DNA from: Apricaphanius iberus
Lineage: Eukaryota; Chordata; Actinopteri; Cyprinodontiformes; Aphaniidae
NCBI GenBank assembly: GCA_028564705.1
Contig: JAPXFQ010000828.1
Span: forward strand, 406,554-470,553
Length of the DNA: 64,000 bases
Direction: 5' to 3'
Shown here: positions 13,301 through 22,599 of the stretch, one piece after another
How the letters are laid out: each line of letters opens with the position of its first letter
Position numbering within the stretch: the stretch's first letter is position 1
The notes under the pieces: generated by a model
What the model saw: only the letters and a program-made list of their open reading frames with translations
What the model was told of the DNA's origin: nothing
Databases searched by the model: none
Position numbers and translations under genes: made by a program

Positions 13301-16300
13301 TGAACGGCTTATTCCTCCAGGGTTTGGGGGGGGGGGTCTGGTGCCTATCTCCAGCTGTCCATGCAGAAAGGCCCTGGGCGGGGATACGAACCCACAACCT
13401 TCTACCTATTGTTTAACTTTTTTAGTTTTTGCTTTAAATATGATAATAAATATATTTGAATTAATTAAGCAATAAATAACATATTACTTGTTACTATAAG
13501 CTAATATTATTGTACATTTGAGGGAAGCATGTTGGTCAAACAAAATATACTTAATTTTGATGTAGTGTATTTAACTTTGTTCTGTCTATAACATGCCTGC
13601 ACGAGATATAGAAGTAAAGATTCTGATAGGCGAATAAAAATATTATATCTGGAAGGTAGTTTTCCTAAAAGATATAGTCCAAGACCCTCTTTATGTTGGT
13701 CAAGGCAGTACACCCCCATTTAATAATATTTGTTATGGTTATGTTTAAACCTACAAAATACATAATCACTAACGGAAAAAATATTTTCCTTTTTTGGGGA
13801 ACCCTGTCTTGCTAAGTGCCTCATGATTTCTATAGAAAGGGTATAGGCCTTTTGGCATTTGCTTAACTGATACAAATAATTGTAAACATTTTATTTCTTT
13901 GTTTATACAAGTTGAATCTTCTTTGATATGTTACTAAGATCTTAAAATTTAATGAGACCCAAAGTGCTATCAGATACTGAATTAACTTGCCTAATCTTTT
14001 ATATTCCTACACCTCAAATATTCTCTTTGTCAATCCAGCTTCCCTTCAAATTTTGCAGATTTTTTTTATTAATTGCTGAAATTATCCTTACTGTAGGATG
14101 CTGCCACCACAGTATTTCATTGAAAGTGTTGTGTTCATAGTCATCTGCTGTTTTTGTTTTCTGCCACACAAAGAATTAAAAATGGGGGGTAAAAAGTTTG
14201 ATTTCGTTTTCACTTACCAGACAGCAACATAACTGTCAATCGGCCAACAAGAATTATGACATTGTTTCAGCAAAAGCTTTTTTTGCTATTTTTTCTAGTA
14301 GGGGCAGAGTTGTGGTGCACATGACTATTACCCGGGCTTTCCACTGGACGTGTCAGCAGCACGTTACAAGAGCAGCATGTTTTACTCCAGTATTCTGCTG
14401 CTTGGCCCTTCCCACCGGGGGCGTTGAAGGCACTGAATAGTACTTAATAGTGTATAAATATTAGACCTTATCAAAAAAGTGTTGGTGTTTTTTCTTTCCT
14501 CATAATTGTACTGATGGCCTGTTTGTAGTATTGTTTGGTCTTCATGATCAGTGTAGGGGTAGTTACTAAAAAAAATAATCCATTACATATTACTCATTAC
14601 TTCTGAAGAAGTAATCCCTCACATTACTGTCTTACCTTTTTGGAAAGTAACTTGGTTATATTACTAGTTACACTACTTTTGCATCGTTCCAACACATCAT
14701 ATCTGAAATGTAGGGTCATGTAAACTCTAGGTTTGAAGTCAAACATCGAGTTACCCTACGTTATGTAACAGGTTGAAATGGGTAGCATATCCTCCAGGAT
14801 GAAAGATGTCACAAGTCTATTTAAAGGGACTATATCATGCTATTTTCCAGCTTTCAACTTCTGGGATAGAAATGTATATGAGAAAATGTAACAGTTGGTG
14901 TTGGCTCAGACGTTTTTGTTTTGTTTTTTGTTTTTTAAACTCAGTCAGTAAAGCCTATCTCAGTTGCTAAAATTCCAGGCTGTAGACACAGCCCAAACCA
15001 ACATAGCTGCATCCACTTAGCAAATCTTTCCAGCCCAGTATCTCAAAAAGCCGTGGGTGTTGTTTGCACCTGTTTACTGTACATTCTAAGATGCTACAGA
15101 TCAATTAATTAACCACTCAATGCTGTTATAAGATTACATAAGCAGCTTGATAACCTAGCTTGATAACCTAGCCATTTACTTCTCTTTCCATCAGGCGTCT
15201 TTGATCTTTGTTCCAGCTGCTGTTCTTTAGGAATGTAGAATAAAATCTTGTAATCCATGCATCAATACAGGCGTTTTCACAGAGAAAGTAAAAAATCCAA
15301 CAAAAAAGTGTTTTAAGGTGCCAAAAACCGAAGCAGCTGTGAGAAGGAGGGTGTGTTTGAAAATCTACCAGGGGTACGCCGTTCTGCCTGCAGGCACTCA
15401 ACTATCAAGCAGTGATGTCACTAGTTGAACACTCAGTCGTTTTCTAGGAGAGGGAGTGGCAGAATTCAGGACGATTACTCAGACATGCATGAATTAAGTA
15501 AAAAAACACTCTGGTGGTTTTCTCTATGAGAAAATTGCACTACCATATGGTTGAAAACTCCAAAAACTTGATTTTGCATGATATAGACCCTTTAATTCTG
15601 CCTTTATTGTTAGTGTTACCTTAGGTTCCTGGAAATCGGATGTCAGTGCCATGCCATCTTCGCTTTCGTTATGGGGCGGTTTCGCAATTAGCTTGGTACT
15701 ACAATGCTGTCTTTCCAGATGCTTTGACAGGTTTGATGTGGAATTCACGGATATTTTTTTTTTGACCAGGCCAAAGCTTACACTCTCACTATTAACTTCC
15801 TGGATATGACCCTGCCTAGGAGCACTGAACATAGGAATAGCCCCTCAGTCATTCTAAAAACTCACAGGAGTCTGTAAGGAGAGACGGAGAAAATACTTTT
15901 TTCTCACTTTTGTTACGACACAGTATTGAAACTGTTCGTTTTAAGCTGTACCTTTACTTTCTGGTGGACCGAAAGCCAGACAAAGAGCTGAAAAAAGAGC
16001 CATGCTCCGCTGGCAAAGTTACCATTGCACACCCTAAATAAAAGGAAACTAAATTTGATATCTGTTGTAATAGTTTTTAATCTCTTTAAGTCAGAGGATG
16101 TAAAAAGTACTTGAAACTACATGTCTTGACATTCACTTTAAGATGTCCGTTCTCCTGAAAACTTGCCCCTCGCAGCTGCTGCTGTCTGTGCCTAACTGTT
16201 TGATTATTTTCTCAACGAACATCCACAAATAACGTAGGTGACCTATTTTGGATTCAAAATGCTGATTTTCACCAAAAGGTGAGGGTTTTTTGTGTCTGGT

Positions 16301-19300
16301 ATGAAGAAATTATTCCCCATAGCACCTCCCTTGGTAAAATACAAATGTAACATTTTATTCTCCATCCTGCTCTCACATAACAAACAGGGAGTGTACATGA
16401 TATGCGACACCGTCAGATATAAGATAATGAGAGGGACAGTACCAATTAGTAAAAGGTGCGGTAAAGTTAAAATTGCAAGATGTCCAGAAGCCAAGGGGAT
16501 TGGCTGAATTTGCGTTAATAGTTCTGATCACATCACAAATTCCTGGAGGGACTGATTTAAGTAACGATATCATATTTTCATCATAGTTACTTAGTAATGA
16601 ATTACACCCAACACTGTTCATGATGCAGTTTGTTCATGACTGAGTGGAAGGATTTTTTTCACACAAAACAACAGCATTCTAATCTTTTTGCAAATTTATT
16701 AAAAAAAGAAAAGCTGAGATACCACATGGTCATTACTATTCAGACCCTTTGCAGTGACACTCATATTTACATCACATGCTGTCCATTTCTTCTGGTCTTC
16801 CTTGAGATGGTTCTGCTCCTTCGTTGGAGTCCAGCTATGTTAAATTAAACTGATTTTACGCCTGTCTTAATAAGACCTTACAGCTCAAAATGCATGACAG
16901 AGCAAATGAGAATCATGAGGTCAAAGGAAGGGTCTCTGCGCTCCTCTGGCAGTTGTCTCCTTGTCATCCCTGAAGTCAGGACACACACTCATGGCAAATT
17001 ATAATGGCCCTTGCCTCTAGAACAGGCTGACAGAGGACCTCAGGGCCGCAGAACGTTCATGTTTTTAAAAGCAGGTTCAAGACTCACCTTTTTAGCTTAG
17101 CTTTTAACTGACTCATTTATTTACTTGTTTCATTTGACTAAGTCAATATTTTACTATATATTTTTTACTTTTCTTACATTATTTTATTTAATTTTTTTCT
17201 TAATATGTTATATTTACTAATATATTTATATCACATATTTCTTTTTCATTATTTAATTAATTTATTTTTTTAACATACTATTTATATTACTTCCTGTTTA
17301 TTTTATATTTTAACTTCTTTTAATCTCTTTCCAGTGTTTCCTCTGTGGGAGCCCACTGTCTTGGGGGCGGCTGTGGGTGCCGGGGTGCTCTCCGGGTAGA
17401 GCCTGAATGGAGGTGGAGGTTTTCACCCTCCCTCCCTGTGTCAGTGCCTCGGCTGCTGCTGTTGATCTGCTGCTGCTAGGGCAGTAGGCTCCTCTGATGA
17501 CGTTTTATACCTTACCTGGCTCATCTGAGTTCAGCCCAATTTTTTTTTAACTGATGTTCTTAATGTGTATATGAGTTGGGTTAGGGGAAGGTTTGTAATT
17601 GTGTTAATGCTTTTAAATTTGTGGGGGAGGGATGGGATGGAGGGTTACGTGGGGTTTCTTTTATTTTAATGTGTAAAGCACTTTGAATTGCATTCTTGTA
17701 TGAAAAGCGCTTTATAAATAAAATTTTTTTTGACTAGAACTCTTGCTAGACCTGGTCTTCCAGCCAAACTGAGCAATCTTTGGAGAATACCCTTGGTGAG
17801 AGAGCTAAAGAAGAACCCAAATTTCACGGAGGCTGAGCTCCAGAGATGCAGTAGGGAGATGGGAGGAAGTTCCAACAAGTTAACTATCACTGTGGCGCTC
17901 CACCAGTCAGGGCTTTATTATGGAAAGCTTATGACAGAATGGCCCGACTGAAGTCTCTCCTCAGTGCATCACATTATGGGGCTGTTTTTCAGCTGCAGGG
18001 ACAGGACGAAAGGATCCAATCGAAGGAAATAATAATGCGACAAAGGACAGAGATATGCTGGAAGAAAACCTCTTCCATAGTGCTCGGGAGAATTTCTTGC
18101 AAAAATCTTTTAGTATCAGTTAGCCGAAACCATTTTTTTATTTAGGTCGAATTGCCAACCTTCAGCAATTGTTCGACTGCCTCAGTTTTCCTGTGATACA
18201 TTTAATGCTTCTCCAAAACCAGTGGCGTACCTGTTTTCCTTGTGTCAAAATCTTATTTGGACATAGTTGTGAGATAAGGTCATCAACCTCTTCCCCTCAG
18301 AGACTCTTCCACCATAGACTCCAACTCCAGTCCACAAGAATCGTGTCCTGCACATTTTAAACATGTCCCTGCTCTAATAAAGCCGAAATCCTGGGTAGAT
18401 TTCGTTCTCAGGATATCAAGTTTTGCAGAGACTAGATTATAAATAAATTTTTTTATTTGGTTATGCTGAACCACAGGTTCACCTATAACATGCAGGACAC
18501 TGGTCTTACGGACTGAAGCTGGCCAGCCCTGCCCAATGCTGTAACTTTAGCCACCCTCACAGATGAGTTTGAGAAGTTTATAGACTTTGTCTCCCTTTCA
18601 CCAAGTCTTAGACTTGGCTTCTTGAGCCTCCAAAGTCTTGTTTCTGCCTTCCCTTGAGTCTTGTTATCCTGACTTTCAGCAACTTTCGGTCTTTATTGTC
18701 TCACCTGCACTCATGTTTTCATAATCTCAGATTATATGCAGTCCTTGATCCACTAAACTCTGTCAATGTTTCCTGTTATCCAAGTATTTTACAGTGATGT
18801 TTATTACTTCTGTCCTTTTCTTTAACTTAGTTGTATTAATAAACTGCTCTGTTTTCTTCAGATTTCTGTGAAATTAATGTGTTCATGTTTCATGTTTGGT
18901 GAATCAGCACAGATGGAGTGGTCTTAAAAAAGCCAAACGGGAAATTGTCACCTTGCTGTTGCTTGTGGTTCTGCTTGGCCTTACCTGGGGACTGATATTC
19001 TTCTCATTTGGTCACCTGACCACTCCTGCCCTCTACATCTTCTGCATCCTGAACTCTCTTCAAGGTGGGCAAAACTTGTCACAATGTGACTGGATTTTTT
19101 TTCTTTTGGTGTCGTTGCAACTGGTGCAAAACAAGTAGGCTGTGACCTGACAATTTATGTTGTTTTTGTTGTACCAGCATGATTTGGATTGATTCTCCCC
19201 TTGAGAACGCTCACATTTTCTTCCTTTTTGTATTTTGCAGGTTTCTTCATCTTCATTTATTTTGTGTTATGTTTAAAAAAGATCAAAGAAAAAAGTTCTG

Positions 19301-19317
19301 AAACCCAATATACATAA
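1318..19317 (+). CDS. Adhesion GPCR, ADGRG-like (gene 1), 5' end outside window
   Basis: Multi-exon gene for a seven-transmembrane adhesion receptor at the plasma membrane. Exons, each flanked by AG/GT: 1318-1443, 1585-1630, 1791-1885 (GPS), 12103-12251 (TM1), 12395-12663 (TM2-TM3 and start of TM4), 12739-12832 (TM4), 13054-13183 (TM5), 18908-19064 (TM6) and 19241-19317 (TM7, short tail, TAA). They join without a break into 380 codons plus stop. Family marks: GAIN end with FGLSVYYKEISGLQERVNI; GPS with [16 protein letters not shown]2 [16 protein letters not shown]3 FTWMALEGFHLY; TM6 [14 protein letters not shown]. The signal peptide and first GAIN exons must lie left of the window. The 18908 acceptor (gtgaatcag) has a poor pyrimidine tract, but it alone keeps the frame and gives exactly gene 2's exon length. 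Intron lengths are inflated by transposons. Closest subgroup is GPR56/97/114; the exact orthologue cannot be fixed here. Confidence 0.9.
1585..1885 (+). other. GPS autoproteolysis motif and tethered agonist, gene 1
   Basis: Exons 1585-1630 and 1791-1885 encode the GPCR proteolysis site: first Cys in PECVFLNTT, then GDGC and TCSCDHL before TYFAVLL. All four Cys and the scissile HL/T triad are present, so self-cleavage and a TYFAVLL... tethered agonist are expected. The usual Trp after the first CVF is replaced (CVFLN instead of CVFW), and the second conserved Trp is displaced (LTLWDRN). The intron falls directly after TYFAVLL. Confidence 0.85.
2004..2283 (+). repeat. Left terminal inverted repeat of the Polinton-like element
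   Basis: Inverted partner of 6352-6645. It contains an internal hairpin with 13-bp perfect arms (2086-2098 and 2105-2117, arm CCCTGATTTATGA). The outer edge is blurred by a duplicated TTAATTGTACCCAC motif. Confidence 0.75.
2566..2934 (+). CDS. Uncharacterised ORF inside the Polinton-like element
   Basis: An open frame of 122 codons starting with an acidic MSDSDDEEDDEKENW segment, followed by a globular-looking region with aromatic and basic residues, ending RLKRLQEVKKTLSF. Further open frames continue to a stop at about 3159, followed by AATAAATAAA near 3160-3175, so this may be the 3' end of a longer broken + strand gene converging on the polymerase gene. I do not recognise the family. Its position between the TIRs suggests an element-encoded rather than host protein. 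Confidence 0.4.
   Translation: MSDSDDEEDDEKENWPVSSEKLGWNLLQAQQEGFTHYTIFPTKVGPPRELFFIKSWHECVKQGAKVVLESSPIKTKRFTTVFSVPLEAWKDFALGFDPVITYLFACRRRLKRLQEVKKTLSF
3479..4404 (-). pseudogene. Protein-primed DNA polymerase B fragment (exonuclease part), Polinton/adintovirus type
   Basis: Old copy of a virus-like replication gene, broken. Reading leftward from about 4404, the frame carries a Cys-rich zinc-binding segment (CLDCG...CRVC) and an Exo I motif FFDVET near 4181-4198. A TGA at about 4141 interrupts the frame; the same frame then stays open from the ATG at 4138 to 3479 (219 codons). That part carries an Exo II-like FDSYLV, a DSLSFLTMKLAKMPGALGF segment and an Exo III-like YCLTDV followed by TISSACMQVF. 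The order matches protein-primed family B polymerases of Polintons and adintoviruses. The palm and thumb region with the catalytic Asp motifs is missing and no N-terminal partner is seen upstream, so it is non-functional. Confidence 0.75.
4580..5950 (+). mobile_element. L2-like LINE, 5' part of ORF2 (endonuclease region), decayed
   Basis: Broken frames on the + strand spell the start of an L2-type non-LTR polyprotein: LKHAVLNIRSLKNKSFLVN near 4750-4805, then FLTETWL, then an APE-type endonuclease block with VISGDFNVHVD and GHTLDLVITKGVNISNVNVVD (5107-5385), then the linker with KQKAPWRNEVSVRAQKRECRK (5385-5747). Stops and frameshifts separate the pieces. Reverse transcriptase is absent; the sequence fades near 5950 into AT-rich DNA. 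It lies inside the Polinton-like element, so it inserted later or was carried along. Confidence 0.7.
5951..6351. other. AT-rich spacer inside the Polinton-like element
   Basis: Mostly degenerate GTTTAAAGTTTAA-type sequence up to about 6230, then unique-looking sequence up to the right TIR. No coding signal seen. Confidence 0.4.
6352..6645 (-). repeat. Right terminal inverted repeat of the Polinton-like element
   Basis: Reverse complement of the left arm with scattered substitutions and small indels. Its outer edge abuts the Tc1-like relic that starts near 6646. Confidence 0.75.
6646..7688 (+). pseudogene. Tc1/mariner-like transposase relic
   Basis: Decayed Tc1-like DNA transposon on the + strand. 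Broken frames retain hallmarks of the DDE domain: a WFDESQF-like block near 7070, a VWGTFSW-like block near 7197, a YFQQDNA block near 7340, and a SPDLNPIEYLWD-like block near 7440-7470. The 3' end ACCTAATAAAGTGGCCAGT near 7662-7682 is a familiar fish Tc1 terminus. The 5' end is lost against the Polinton-like TIR. Many stops; inactive. Confidence 0.7.
7689..8185. other. Spacer and probable intron of the THAP unit
   Basis: 7689-7960 shows no recognisable feature. 7961-8185 would be intron downstream of the THAP exon donor on the - strand. Nothing else supported. Confidence 0.3.
8186..8477 (-). pseudogene. THAP zinc-finger exon, probably from a Kolobok transposase
   Basis: Starting at the ATG at 8477 on the - strand, the frame gives a C2CH THAP domain: CSVLDC, conserved Pro and Trp (FSLPK and DQWITLI), VCAKHFAPESF, then a GALPTIRDLP segment resembling the AVPTIF box after a one-base frame shift near 8278. 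A donor GAAACG/GTAAGG ends the exon at 8186. THAP domains are DNA-binding modules of host regulators and of P-element and Kolobok transposases. A TTAA site with an AGGAGTCATGACCTG-type terminus lies at 8784-8787, about 300 bp upstream, which favours a Kolobok origin (TTAA target duplication). No further exons were found. Confidence 0.6.
8600..8621. repeat. Short perfect hairpin near the THAP exon promoter side
   Basis: GCCGACTTGA and TCAAGTCGGC flank a 2-base spacer. It lies in the probable 5' region of the THAP unit. Function unknown. Confidence 0.6.
8820..10390. repeat. Degenerate ~30-bp minisatellite array
   Basis: The block 9018-9235 has seven to eight copies of a 30-bp unit (consensus GAGCTTGTGTCTTGGAGGCC plus 10 bp). 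Flanking parts (8840-9017 and about 9240-10380) are more diverged relatives with variable units of roughly 30 bp. Because 30 is a multiple of three, several frames stay open; on the - strand it reads as a KTQALQxxAS decapeptide repeat. No start, splice or partner domain was found, so I treat it as a tandem repeat rather than a gene. Confidence 0.65.
10420..12043 (-). mobile_element. Tc1-like transposon relic, split by a hAT-like MITE
   Basis: The - strand of 10420-10915 and 11596-11750 carries a decayed Tc1 transposase. The right end matches a Tc1 terminus (rc AGTGAGGAACAAGTATATAAA near 12024-12043), adjacent to a TA. The left end breaks off within the transposase against the minisatellite. 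A 680-bp insert (10916-11595) separates the helix-turn-helix part from the DDE part. Confidence 0.65.
10916..11595. mobile_element. hAT-like MITE inserted in the Tc1 relic
   Basis: Termini TAGGGGTG...CACCGCTA form imperfect inverted repeats, followed inside by related AT-rich sequences with TCGA motifs. The flanks ATGTTTTG and CTGTTTTC agree at 6 of 8 positions, compatible with an aged 8-bp target duplication. No transposase is encoded. Confidence 0.5.
13290..13405 (+). repeat. Fragment of a common fish dispersed repeat
   Basis: Starts with CCATCCATCCATTTTCTGAA and ends near CGAACCCACAACCTTCTA, with a G11-12 tract at 13327-13337. The CCATCCAT...GGTGCCTATCTCCAGCTGTC pattern is a widespread teleost repeat. 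Located in the gene 1 intron after TM5. Confidence 0.5.
13406..14820. other. Intron sequence of gene 1, nothing assigned
   Basis: AT-rich intronic DNA. At 14550-14690 a stretch of repeated TTACT/TAACT motifs resembles the edge of a dispersed fish repeat. No coding signal. Confidence 0.35.
14825..15591. mobile_element. Kolobok-type MITE with TTAA target duplication
   Basis: Begins AGGGACTATATCATGC and ends GCATGATATAGACCCT, a clear terminal inverted repeat. Both sides carry TTAA (14821-14824 and 15592-15595), the target duplication expected of Kolobok or piggyBac elements. The 767-bp interior has no transposase. A relative lies at 26129. Confidence 0.75.
15596..16630. other. Intron sequence of gene 1, nothing assigned
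   Basis: No exon, transposon terminus or structural RNA recognised. Short open frames here lack family signatures. Confidence 0.35.
16640..18150 (+). mobile_element. Tc1-like transposon relic interrupted by an L2 3' end
   Basis: 16640-16945 matches the 5' part of a common teleost Tc1-like repeat (TTTGCAAATTTATTAAAA, ACCACATGGTCATTACTATT, GAGAATCATGAGGTCAAAGG). The continuing part starts at about 17737 (CTAGACCTGGTCTTCCAGCC) and runs to about 18150. An L2-like LINE tail lies between. Decayed; no intact transposase. Confidence 0.55.
16950..17736 (+). mobile_element. L2-like LINE 3' end
   Basis: Last codons of ORF2 are visible in decayed form near 17040-17100 (TEDLRAAE...FKSRFKTHLF-like over two frames), followed by a long 3' UTR and the typical tail AAGCACTTTGAATTGCATTC...GCGCTTTATAAATAAA at 17678-17727. 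The element is strongly 5'-truncated and sits inside a Tc1-like relic. Confidence 0.65.
18151..18907. other. Intron sequence before gene 1 TM6 exon
   Basis: No feature recognised apart from the weak acceptor at 18906-18907. Confidence 0.3.
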
Positions 19318-19978
19318 ATCCAAAGGTCAGCCAACTGCTTGAAATATGTACACCAGTCCTCTACACCAGTGAGGACTTTGATGTTACCGTCCAAGAAAAA
19401 CTTCAGTGCTTAAACAACAGCACATCAATGCCTGTGAACATTTGAAACATGTTGACGTGGTGGAAGTGTGACTAACCTTGAGCTTCTTAGGCAGAGAGAT
19501 GTTGCAGAAAATGAACATGTTTTCTAATGATTCATGGTTCATTCTCTGATATTAGTTTCTGTTGTCCCTTGTTGTCTCTTTCTCTTTAGTTTGTACTCCC
19601 TCTGGGGTAATTCTCATTCCCTCAGTCTCCCTGTTTTCTGTCTTTTACAGCTGCAATGCATTAAAGGTATGGTTAAGAATGTTGTCTTTGACAGAATTTT
19701 TTTCTTGATTTATTTTATGATCTGAGATGATTCTGGAAAATTGTGCATTTCTGAAATGTCTCACTACATTATTGTATGATTTGTGGAGTTATATGTATAT
19801 TTGATGGTTTATTGTGATTTTAGTTTTCCTCCATTTTCTATCTGCCACCCTGCAATTTCTCTTTAATTTTCTGAGGTTTTCATTTCTCCATGTGATACAA
19901 CTCTAAAGTCTAATATTTATTTTGAAGTGGAGCTAGAAGGTAAAGAGCGGATTGAAGCCTACTGTTAAAGTCACTTTC

Positions 19979-19984
19979 AATAAA
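19979..19984 (+). terminator. Candidate polyadenylation signal, gene 1
   Basis: AATAAA about 660 bp after the gene 1 stop codon; a second AATAAA lies at 20101-20106. Position is plausible for a 3' UTR end but not proven. Confidence 0.35.
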
Positions 19985-20243
19985 ATCACAGGGGGCTGGC
20001 AGCTGTATACAGTAGGAGGAAACTTAGATGAACTGTTACACATAATATCTGAGGAGTGCTAAAAACAACTGCAGCATATTCGAAAATACTATAATCATCA
20101 AATAAAACAGGTTTGGTAGAAAATGTTTTGTTTTAGCTTATAAGAGCAGTTCTGCCTCCCCTTTTGCAACTCCTCGTTGAATAATTGAAGTTAAAATTTG
20201 GTGGGGAAGCCTCTGCAAGGTAAGCAGGGGAATCTGCACTCAT

Positions 20244-20507
20244 TCATGTTTCTGTTAAAAAATAAACACTGAAGATTAGGGCCAAAATAGTTGACAATAG
20301 AATGTTGTTTAGCAGAGCGCGAACATTTAATTGTACCATGTTGATGGTGGCTGGAGACGGACTGACTTTATGGTAAGCTGCAGGTGGGACTTTTGGTAAC
20401 TGTTTGAGATTATTAGGACTGCATTTGTTCAGTTTTTGATTGTTTGTCCACTCTCTGCTGATAATAACCGGTACGAATGATGTAGGGCAAGGTCCAAGTC
20501 CGAACAT
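20244..20507 (-). mobile_element. Possible LINE ORF2 N-terminal fragment
   Basis: The - strand frame ends in INMVQLNVRALLNN followed by VYFLTET, which resembles the LNIRSL...FLTET start of L2-type endonucleases with substitutions and small gaps. No further LINE sequence is evident on its 3' side, so the call is tentative. Confidence 0.35.
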
Positions 20508-21299
20508 ATGAGTTACTTTTACAATCAGGACTGACTTTATAGCAGTAGGGACCAGCTGGTAGTAAAGGGGCTGAGAGGGAAGGGGAAGCTGTTACTAGTG
20601 GTACTATGCCAGGCTCATTGCCATCATTAGTGTGCCTTATCTGTTGAGGTGTAGTCCATCCAACCCAAACAGATGACTCCTTCCTCAGAAAATGGTTAAT
20701 TTTCTAGAAAACCAATATGCATCACGGTGACAGAGGAAAGCCAAGGGTTCAGAGATAAAAGTCTGCTGAAATGGCCAATTCTTCTGCAAATGGTGGAGGT
20801 GGGGCCAGAAATAAAAGCAGGCGCATGTGTGCATGCATAAAAAAAGTGATGTTGCCTTATATGTACTTTAAGAGGTCCTTTTAATTATAATACATTTAAG
20901 AAGATATAGGTTTTATTAACTCCAACTAAGTTAAACCCACCATTTTGGATTACAATTGCTAAATTACCTTTTAGAGAGCTTTCAGTGATATGAAAGTTTT
21001 TTTTAGACTATTTACTATACAGTGTAAAACAGTGTTTTATTACTTTTTCTTGTTTTCTTTTCTGTAGAGCACATCAAGTACATTTGTGAAATCCACACAA
21101 CATACCAGCACCCAAACAGACCCACCAAGCCATTTATGTTGGGCTACACAGCTTTCAATGGGTAAATTAGGCCATCGTACTCAAAGTAAAGGTTAGTGAT
21201 GTAAAGAAAAGTTACATTTATAACACAGGTGATTTAGATTAACCAGAAAATTTTATTTTTCAAAATATTTTCTTTAAAAATATACCATGTATATCCAAC

Positions 21300-21560
21300 C
21301 ACTTCTTATGGGGAGCCTAAGTGTCCTCCCCCTCTGGTCGGCCCGTGGGTCCCCTGGCTGAAAAATAATGAATGGAAGTCAACGGGGCGATAAAAGTTAT
21401 TTTCTGGTCCACTTTGTCTTACGTCCTGAATCACCCATATGTTGTACTCCGGTTTAAATGATAACTAGTAATGTACTTTTCAACTGTTTTTGTCAAGTGA
21501 TTTAGGATTAATTTAATTGTAAAAATTCGCAATTAAAATGGCTACAAATCAGAAGTTAGA
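21300..21560 (+). repeat. Dispersed repeat, copy 1 (partner at 35880)
   Basis: About 250 bp shared with 35880-36110: TCCTCCCCCTC near the start, then AATGAATGGAAGTCAA, TTATTTTCTGGTC, TTTGTCTTACGTCCTGAATC and AAATCAGAAGTTAGAAGTC. Divergent copies; type unknown. Confidence 0.65.
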
Positions 21561-21894
21561 AGTCTCTGCCGCTGGTGCCGGCTGGAGGGGGGCTGTGGTC
21601 GGCCGGTGGTCGACAGGTGCTGCTGCCTTTTCCATCTCCCTGGGCTGATTCTTGTTGCCGGCTCCCAGATGGGTTGGATGTCGGTCTCCCCCTAGGATGG
21701 GGGCGGGGGGGTGGCCTTGGGCCCATGGGGCTTGGTGGTGTTGCAGCCATGGGCCCTAATTTTGATGTGCTAAGGCCTCCCACATCTGGTGGATCTTACT
21801 GCCTATTGGAGTCAGTAGATGAACTGGCGCCCTGGGAATGGCATTTTGTCACCCCAGTTGTCTCTTCCCCAGACGCCTCTCCGCCAGCTCCTTC

Positions 21895-22060
21895 ATCAGT
21901 GTTGGTGAGTAACGGAATACATGTACCAGCGGTACATATTTAGAATACTAATTATGAGTACATGTATTCCGTTACAGTTACTATTTTTAAGCATGATATT
22001 TGGAATACAGTTACTTTCATAATACCATTGGAATACTTGTGTGTTTACCACATTCCATCT
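21895..22060. repeat. Edge of a dispersed fish repeat with imperfect palindrome
   Basis: AGTAACGGAATACATGTACC at 21908-21927 and GTACATGTATTCCGTTACAG around 21958-21977 form an inverted pair over about 18 bp. This AGTAACGGAATACATGTA motif is common in teleost repeats. No coding content. Confidence 0.5.
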
Positions 22061-22289
22061 GAAAGGCGAAGATATAAGTTTTGGGAAATGTGGGTCTCCG
22101 CGTTGTGTAGACTATCCCATAATAACCTTAAACAACATGCCGCCAAAACCATAGAGATCCTAGGGCCGAAACACTCCTGACCTGCAAGCACCAACATTAA
22201 CGTGAGTTGCCAGGTATGGATTCAGACCCGGAGCTGGGGGGGTTGGAGCTGCAACCGCAACCAAATAAAACTACTAGCAGTAAAAGAAA

Positions 22290-22560
22290 TGATGCATTCA
22301 AGGGCGCTCTCTTGCAGTTAATTTTTTTTAAAGTGATGCTAAATTTCATTCGAGCTTTCCTAGCCTAAGCCTGATTAAAGCCATGGTGGTTAAAATGGGG
22401 GAAAAGATCAAGTCTGGCAACACACTGGCTGCACATCAGCAATGTCAACAGCAAAATAGAAACATATCATCTGGCTGGCCGGCCTTTCAAGGTATGGGAA
22501 AGTCACTAAACTGCAATGATGTACAAAAACAAAACAAAATCCTCTACCACTGTTTTTTTG
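22290..22560 (+). repeat. Dispersed repeat, short copy (partner at 33020)
   Basis: Shares with 33020-33490 the blocks GCTCTCTTGCAGTT, AAGTGATGC, TCTGGCAACACA, CTGGC..GGCCTTTCAA and ATGAAAGTCAC/ATGGGAAAGTCAC. It lacks about 180 bp that the partner keeps. Type unresolved. Confidence 0.5.
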
Positions 22561-22599
22561 TCCATTATTTTACTGGGCTTGTATCATGTTAGTTAGGTC

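Noticed and set aside
21556..21943. Open frames rich in Pro/Gly on both strands
   Set aside because: They follow from local GC-rich, low-complexity sequence; no splice or domain support.
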